Assembly (NCBI GenBank): GCA_007570785.1
Contig: ML661900.1
Location: 1,726,268 to 1,790,267, forward strand
Length of the DNA: 64,000 nucleotides
From: Antilocapra americana
Taxonomy: Eukaryota; Chordata; Mammalia; Artiodactyla; Antilocapridae
Direction of reading: 5' to 3'
This document shows positions 57,701 to 64,000 of this stretch, in pieces (within the stretch, counting starts at the first letter, position 1; each line of letters opens with the position of its first letter). Below the pieces are notes generated by a model. It saw only the letters and a list, made by a program, of their open reading frames with translations. It made no database searches and was not told where the DNA came from. A program made the position numbers and the translations under genes.

Positions 57701-58199
57701 CAAACCTTGCCCCTGAGCAAGATTCCTTACTACCCACCTCCCTTTTATTTCAGTTTGGCAAAAGGATAAGATCTACCCAACTTCCCGTAACAGAACCATG
57801 ACACCATTATGGACAAGTCTGTCCCCATGATATTGAGTGGGAAAATGACGCTTTCTGGATAAAGTATGCTAGGACTTTTTTTTTCTTTTAAGTAATTAAT
57901 AAGACTTCTCTGTCACTGTCCTCTCTTGGTGTTCTCTTGCCTGCAAAATTTGTCCAAGAAAGAACCACTGTACCCATGATGATAAAGTGGAGGTTCATGT
58001 CAACACTGCAGCCTTAGTGTGAAGCAGTTTTTTATGAGGGTGGAAGGTTGGTGGTCCCTCCCCTCCCTTCCCACACCCTAAGTGAGGCCAAGTGTGGGGC
58101 CCTGAGGATGGGTATTACTGAGAACAGGCTTGTGATCAAGCAGTAACCTCTGTGGTAAGATGATGCCCAGGGCACTAGAAAGTCTAGTGTTTGAGAGTG

Positions 58200-58401
58200 T
58201 GTCTGGTGGCTCAGACAGTAAAGAATCCGCCTGCAATGCTGGAGAGCTAGGTTTAATCCCTGGGTCAGGAAGATCCCTTGGAGAAGGGAACCGTTACCCA
58301 CTCCAGTATTCTGGCCTGTAGAATTCCACGGACAAAGGAACCTGGCACGCTACAATCCACGGGGATGCAAAGAATCGGACATGACTGACTACTTTCACTT
58401 C
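58200..58401 (+). repeat. Bov-tA SINE
   Basis: Head gtggctcagacagtaaagaa, altered B box (ggtttaatccctggg), body cccactccagtattctggcc, end gaatcggacatgactgacta. Confidence 0.93.
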
Positions 58402-60844
58402 CTTTTTACTTGGAGCAGTCTGGAGACCAGACCCCTCCCCCCGAGTCCCAAAGTGTACATTCTTCCCTTAAACTAACCCCAACAGAGTGGAGAAGAAGCA
58501 GAGACATTTTCCAATCAGGAGAGGGTATTGGCCATCCACTCCCCGTCGTAATGAAACAACCTATCTAAATGCATAGAGCTGCCAAGCCTGCAACAGGGAG
58601 GACTGGGTTCCTCATGTTCCTCCTACCAGTTCTTTGTGTTGCCCAAGAGATGGGCAGTGACATTTTGTCCCGGGTTCCTGGTGCCATCCACGGACCAGTG
58701 GGCATAGGCATGAGAAAGCTCCTTTGACATAGACATCTGGGTGCCCCAACAACAGACTTCCTCTGAGGGTCCTGGGTACTGGCCTGGGCTGAGCATGAGT
58801 GAGAAGAGGAAAAATGGGGCACTGCATGATCACTGGGGCAGCTATCAGGCTGGAGGGGAGGTCACATTCACAACCTCAGCCGTGGACTCTCTGAAAAGCA
58901 GAATATGTTGGGGACAGAGAACCCCATGGGAGTGGCTGGCCAGAGCAAGTACAAGACCATAGGGTGGTCAGAGTAGGGATCTGATCTGGATCTACACCAC
59001 TCAGTGCCACACCACTCCAGCCAACACTCACTGGCTAACCTGGGTCAAGTACTCGGAAACACGCAGGGAACTGGGGCAAACACAGCCCCTGGGGAGGATG
59101 TGGCACAGCACCAGGGAATGGGCACGCAGCCTCATGCCTGCTGGGTCCCACAGAAAAGTCCCACAGCCTGACCACAGCTGAGCTCTGCCTGTGTGCAGCC
59201 TGTAGGTTATCATGTTTTTAGCCTTTTGGTCTATATAAAATGTACTCATCTAATTTAATTTAATAATGTTGGGTTTGCTGAATTTAAGCTTAGTGTCTTC
59301 TATCTTGGAGTTCCTGGCATGTCTCTTCCCTGGGCTGGTGGGTCAACCTATAGTAACCACATAGTCCTAGAGTACGCACTGGCCGGCTCATCACATGGCT
59401 TCTTCCTCCTGTTTCTGGGGTGATCTCTCTATGATCTTGAAACAGGACCTGTCCACTAGCCTCTGTGGTCCTCACAACAACCCAGCGAGGTACCTGGGCT
59501 GGCCCTTGAGCAGGAAGGAGTGTCCCTTTATCTGAGTCCTGCCATGTGGGTTAGGTGGGTACTCAGAAAGAATTTATTAGGGAGAAGCTGTAGTCTACAT
59601 TCATTCCCTGTAAACTTAGGGGGAAACTCTGAAATGTGTTTGCCAGCTGCCATGAGTGGTATCAGCTCAGTTCTGCTCTGAAAGATGACTGACGTGCGTG
59701 CCCCGCCCCCCTTCTTTCCTCACCCTCCCATTCCTCCTGTCTCATTATTTATGTTTCCATTTCTTCCATAGTCTAGACACACACTATTTGTCCTCTCATA
59801 GGTAACCTCAGTTTCCAGTTACCTGGTCTTTGTGCTATGTTTAGATGGATTCCAGGATCACACAGTACTGGTCCTTTATTAGTAATTCTAGAGGAATTAT
59901 CAAGGCCTTTCAATTCCTCTTTCAGTTGTTGGAGTTCATTGTAGAGTTTGTGGGTTGTGATCCCCCATTCTCTTCTTAAATGGCTCATGACCCTCAGTGG
60001 AGAATTTTTGCAAGCTCCAAAATATCTCTTGCATGAGTATAAAACTCTTGAGTCCCACCTTCCCTTTAACACTTTATAGAAATATTTCTGTCTTTTAGCA
60101 TTGAGGATTATTGTTAAGATATTTGAGTTCAGCCTGTATTCTGCCTGGATGTTCATATGATTCTTTTGATTCATTAACTTCTCCAGGCTACTTCTGTATT
60201 TTCATCTTTCTGTATCACTTTTTTAAAAAAAAAACTGCACACGGTATATCCCATCATCTGACAAAGAAAAGTCATTTTATCTGTGTAGTGTTTCTTCTGT
60301 GTTTTATATATGTCATCTCTTTGACAAACTTGGTATTTCACATACTTTGCCATTTCATTTGCTTGTGTCTGGTTGGTTGATTGTTTATTCTGCTTTTTAA
60401 TGGCTTCTAATGTGCTCATCATTCCTACCCCATTTATTTTCTTTTTCTCCATTTCTTTACCAAGCTCTTGTCTTTCTGTTGGTTAATAATTTCTTCCTTG
60501 ATTTTTAAAAATCTTTTTAGGAGAGTACAGTCGGCAGGATAAAGGACTCTCAAAGATATCAATATCGCAATCTCCAGAATCTGTGACTATATTGGGAGAA
60601 TTGGAATTGGAAAAGTAAAATCGAATATGGAGTGAAGATTGCTAACTGTCTGACTTCAAAGTAGTAGGATTATCCTGGTTTATCCTAAGTGGTCCCAGTG
60701 ATCAGAGGGCACATGAAAGAGGAGGATGGAAAACCAGAGAGGTGTCAGTACAAGAAAGGCCAGTTCTGATGTTGGCCACATGAGGCCATGATCCAATGCA
60801 TGTGTGTGGCCTCCAGACTGGATACAGCAAGGAAAATGGGGCTT

Positions 60845-61320
60845 CTTGTGGTGGCTGGAGTCATGAGCCCCCAATGGCGTTCATGTCCCAACCTCCAGAA
60901 CCTGAAAATATGTTCATTTATTTGGAAAAGGAGACTTTGCAGATGTAATTAAATTAAGAACCTTGAGCTGGGGAGATTGGCCTGATTTTACCAGATGGGC
61001 CTGAGTAACCCCAAAGGAGGCAGGAGAAGCAAAGTCAGAGCAGACCTGAAGATGGACACAGAGGTCAGGGATGCAGTTTCTGGAAGGGGAACACCAGCCA
61101 AGGAATGGGAGCAGCCCCCGAAAACTGCAAGGTAGGGCCCCTTCTCCCCTGGAGCTCCAGAAGGAACACCATTCTGCAATACCTTGGCTTTATCCCAGTG
61201 AGACCCATTTCAGATGCCTGATCTCTAGACTGTAGGATGATATGTTGCTCTTGTTTTAAGTCACCAGATTTGTAGATTTGTTGTGATCTGTTTCAGCAGT
61301 AACAGGAAACTCACAGAGAC
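60845..61320 (+). mobile_element. MLT1-like LTR (ERVL-MaLR)
   Basis: Order of motifs: tcatgtcccaacctccagaa, gaaaaggagactttgcagat, gtaattaaattaagaacctt, gattttaccagatgggcctg, ctttatcccagtgagaccca, ttaagtcaccagatttgtag and the cagtaacaggaaactcacag-type end. It is a diverged, nearly complete LTR. Confidence 0.8.
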
Positions 61321-62469
61321 TGTAGGGGAGTATGTTACTAAAAAACTTCTTTACCTGTTTCCTTAGGAGGCTTCCCTCTGGGCCTACAAGTGCTTACCCT
61401 CCTCCTCCACCCCATTTCTAAGCCTGAATCCCAGTTGGTTAGTTACTTTGTGACTTTAGTCAGTGCATTTTTGAAGTATGGGGTAGGGTTGCACTTCATT
61501 TCAAGTTTATAGTCTGGAATGCAAGAATACACTCTTCAAGTGTATTTCTTTTGCCCAGTTAGGAGCTGCGTTCCCCAATTCTTCATGAATAAATTGGGTG
61601 TTGCTCCTAGCAGGCCTCAGTGTCATGTATTTGCTACCTGCCTCTGCCTCTATACAAGGCCAAGTCCACAGACCACAGTCTACTCAGTGGTTCTGCAACC
61701 GTGTCCATGTGATCCTTTGCAAGCTGCCATTGCAAGGTCTTTATCTCCCGAGGGGTCAGGAGTAGGGCACTGGCTTGCCGTGTCTCTTCCTGATTCCATT
61801 GGTCTGGTCCACCCAGGGATTTGTGCACTCTGCTCGTGTCTGTTTTCTTGATTCGCTGAAAGTGGCATATATTTCTCTTTCTAATTCTCTGTCCCCCTTT
61901 GCATTGTTTTGAGGGCTTTCAGAGAAAGTGTAGAGGAGTAAACCATTCACTGGAAACTGCTTTCTGGTGGGTGCTAGTGTAGATGCTGAGGGATTTTCGT
62001 CATCATCTTCGGGGAGCTCCTTGTGCTTTGAGAGAGAGAACTGGGTTGCCATTTCTCTTAGGGTCTGGGCATTGTTTAGCATTTGTGGCTTTGGGATTCC
62101 TTTTCCAAGAAGATTTTTTGTTTTATTCCAGAACGCTTTTTGTGTAAAAGCCCTTCCATTAGATTAGACAAGCTATTGTATGAAAGATTTGACCTCCCAT
62201 GCTAGCGACCTGGGAGAAGGCGGCAAATAAGTGTCACACTGGACCTCTGGCCCAAGGCTCCCCTACCTCTGAGGGCAGATCCTGCTTTTGCCATGCCCCA
62301 GCAGCCTTGGACTCACTGCATGTGTCTCTGAAATCTGTGTGGCTTTTGGGTGTTAATCAATAAAGCCTGAATGAACACTTGCTGCTTTAATCACTAATGG
62401 ATATTAAATTAATGCTGTAATCCCTAAGCAGTAGAATAGCCTCCAGTGATTGCTGTGTGTTTTTCTGAC

Positions 62470-62545
62470 ATTATTTGGTTTAAATCTCGCACAGCCATCC
62501 TGTGAGGCAGGTGTCACGGTTCAGCCTCACCTGGCTGTTAAGCCA
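62470..62545. repeat. MIR-like fragment
   Basis: atcctgtgaggcaggtgtca resembles the MIR phrase around a ggtaggtactatta-type core. Short and uncertain. Confidence 0.35.
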
Positions 62546-63563
62546 GGTTGGAGTGCCTGGAGATGCCATTTGTCTGTCTTACGAAGCACAGACTGCCTTT
62601 GCAAAGGCTGGACCTGATCCTTGACACCCAGGAAGTGTGTACTTACTTTGTTGGGTTGAGTTGAAGCTTATGAACTTCTTTCATTCTTTTCCAAGCTCTT
62701 TGTGTGTGGAAATCTGTTGGCCCCAAATATGTTTGGAACAGCTTCCTCGTAAGATTCATTTGTCTTAAATATTGAATTTTAGATAGTTATATGTTAACAA
62801 CCCTCAGTTGTGCAATGTTTCTCTTTCATTCAAAACCCATGGCAACTTAAAAGTAGGAAGCCCTAAATTTTGGGGAATGAGAATTTTGCTCCAGCCAGAC
62901 CCACTTTGGGCTGTTCTATGCACACACAGCCCCTCTAATTTGTCATCCCTGGGGTGCCTGCCAGCCAATCAGTGTACAAGGAGGGGAGTGCCCATACCGC
63001 CTCTATTCAGTTCCTGGGAGAGAAATCCACTGTGCAGTAAAGATAGTAAACTGATAAGTAAAAAGGAAAAAGATAATAAACTAGAATCTCTAAATTTTTT
63101 TTTTTGCCTGCCTTCCGTTTTGTAGGGTCCATAGCGTTGTAATCATGGGAATGAGTGACTGGTGGGCCACGGCTTCAGAGAGGGCTGCCAGGTCAAGCCT
63201 TTCATCCCTCTAGACAGGTCGTCAGCAGCACCTGAGAATCAGGTGAAATGATCACTGTGCCATTGCCAATGTGGTGGAAGGACAGAATGTACCTGGTAAT
63301 TGAGAAAGACCATGTCCTTGGGTTCCATGTACAGCCAGAATGTGTGAGACTCAGAGAACGTAGCCTTGTAGCCTTCCTGAAGCTTCTTTGGACACCTGGG
63401 AAGTTGAGAGAATGAACTTCCTCCTGCCCGCTCCTCTGGGCCTCCCCCGGGCATGATTCATGCTGGGATCAGTTCTGTGACATCAGCTTTTAGTTTTTCA
63501 AAGATTGCCTGTTACCACTTCCCTCTCTTCCTTCCTCTCCCAGTTTGTCTTTTATTAGTCTGT

Positions 63564-63780
63564 GGTCTTCCCACGTGGCACAGTGGTAATGAATCCACCT
63601 GCCAGGGCAGGAGATGCAGCAGACAAGGATCCAGATTGGGAAGATCCCCTGGGATAGGAAATGGCAACCCCCTCCAGTATTCTTGCCTAGAAAATTTCCA
63701 TGAACAGAGGAGTCTGGCAGGCTACATGGAAGTCATAAAAAAGTCGGACATGGCTGAGTGACTGAGCATGCACGTGTGTA
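63564..63780 (+). repeat. Bov-tA SINE
   Basis: Head gtcttcccacgtggcacagt, body cctccagtattcttgcctag, end gtcggacatggctgagtgac. A small deletion lies near 63725. Lies in the putative intron. Confidence 0.92.
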
Positions 63781-64000
63781 CTGTTATCCTGAGTTTTCAG
63801 CAGTTCTCTTGCAATATGCCTTCATTTAGCCCCCTACAGGGCATTCTGGACTCTTTCCTCGGTGTTGCCTTCCACTTGGCTAGTCTGCCCTCTACCTGAT
63901 CCACATCAAATCTACTGTAAAGAGCAGTCACTTGGTTTTAAGTTTCTGTGACTGTGTTATTCATTTCCATGAATTTTCTTAATTTCCCATAGTTTTGTAT

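Larger units (their letters stand above)
49229..64000 (+). other. Probable first intron, largely non-repetitive
   Basis: From the donor to the window end (about 14.8 kb) GC is moderate and recognisable repeats are few: L1 at 54.3 kb, Bov-tA at 58.2 and 63.6 kb, an MLT1-like LTR at 60.9 kb and MIR-like scraps near 59.45 and 62.48 kb. I found no acceptor-ORF-donor combination that I would call an exon. Frames of 100-133 codons (59773-60174 minus; 61756-62082 minus; 56511-56858 minus) carry no known domain. Intronic status is inferred from the promoter. Confidence 0.5.

Overview
This window is mammalian nuclear DNA, and the repeats identify it as ruminant, most likely bovid. It holds many tRNA-Glu-derived Bov-tA SINEs, several BovB (RTE) LINE copies, artiodactyl/bovine L1 tails and older CHR SINEs. 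Species (cattle, buffalo, sheep, goat) cannot be decided from sequence alone. I see no intact protein-coding gene, no bacterial, phage or CRISPR content, and no recognisable structural RNA gene. Almost all open frames are short chance ORFs or pieces of decayed reverse transcriptase or transposase.

Layout. About 1-48.3 kb is AT-rich and made mostly of transposons, much of it nested: a MER2-like element and L1 tails (0.7-1.3 kb), ancient L1 blocks (1.7-3.7 kb), an Hsmar1-like mariner fossil (3.8-5.0 kb), a 5'-inverted L1 (5.0-6.3 kb) and a BovB copy (6.4-8.2 kb). An old L1 at 8.7-12.5 kb was hit by a hAT element that still has perfect ends. At 13.4-13.9 kb is a small twin-primed L1 with a 13-bp target duplication. 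From 14 to 29 kb repeats are sparser: CHR SINEs, MLT1-type LTRs, a BovB endonuclease fragment at 18.4-19.6 kb, and stretches in which I recognise nothing. From 30 to 47.7 kb L1, BovB and SINE insertions lie inside one another almost without a gap.

At 48.7-49.75 kb the composition changes abruptly to a roughly 1-kb CpG island with GC boxes, a perfect CRE (TGACGTCA) and a consensus splice donor (CAG|GTGAGA at 49228/49229). This is best read as the promoter and untranslated first exon of a plus-strand gene that I do not recognise by sequence. Everything to the right, to 64 kb, looks like its large first intron: mostly non-repetitive, with two Bov-tA SINEs, one L1 tail and one MLT1-like LTR.

No gene network can be described. 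The main interest is structural. Three independent 5'-inverted retrotransposon copies are visible (two L1, one BovB). There is also a perfect 46-bp palindrome at the 5' junction of a young L1 tail, a tail-to-tail BovB pair forming a large inverted repeat, and the CpG-island promoter. I found no sign of a previously undescribed biological system.
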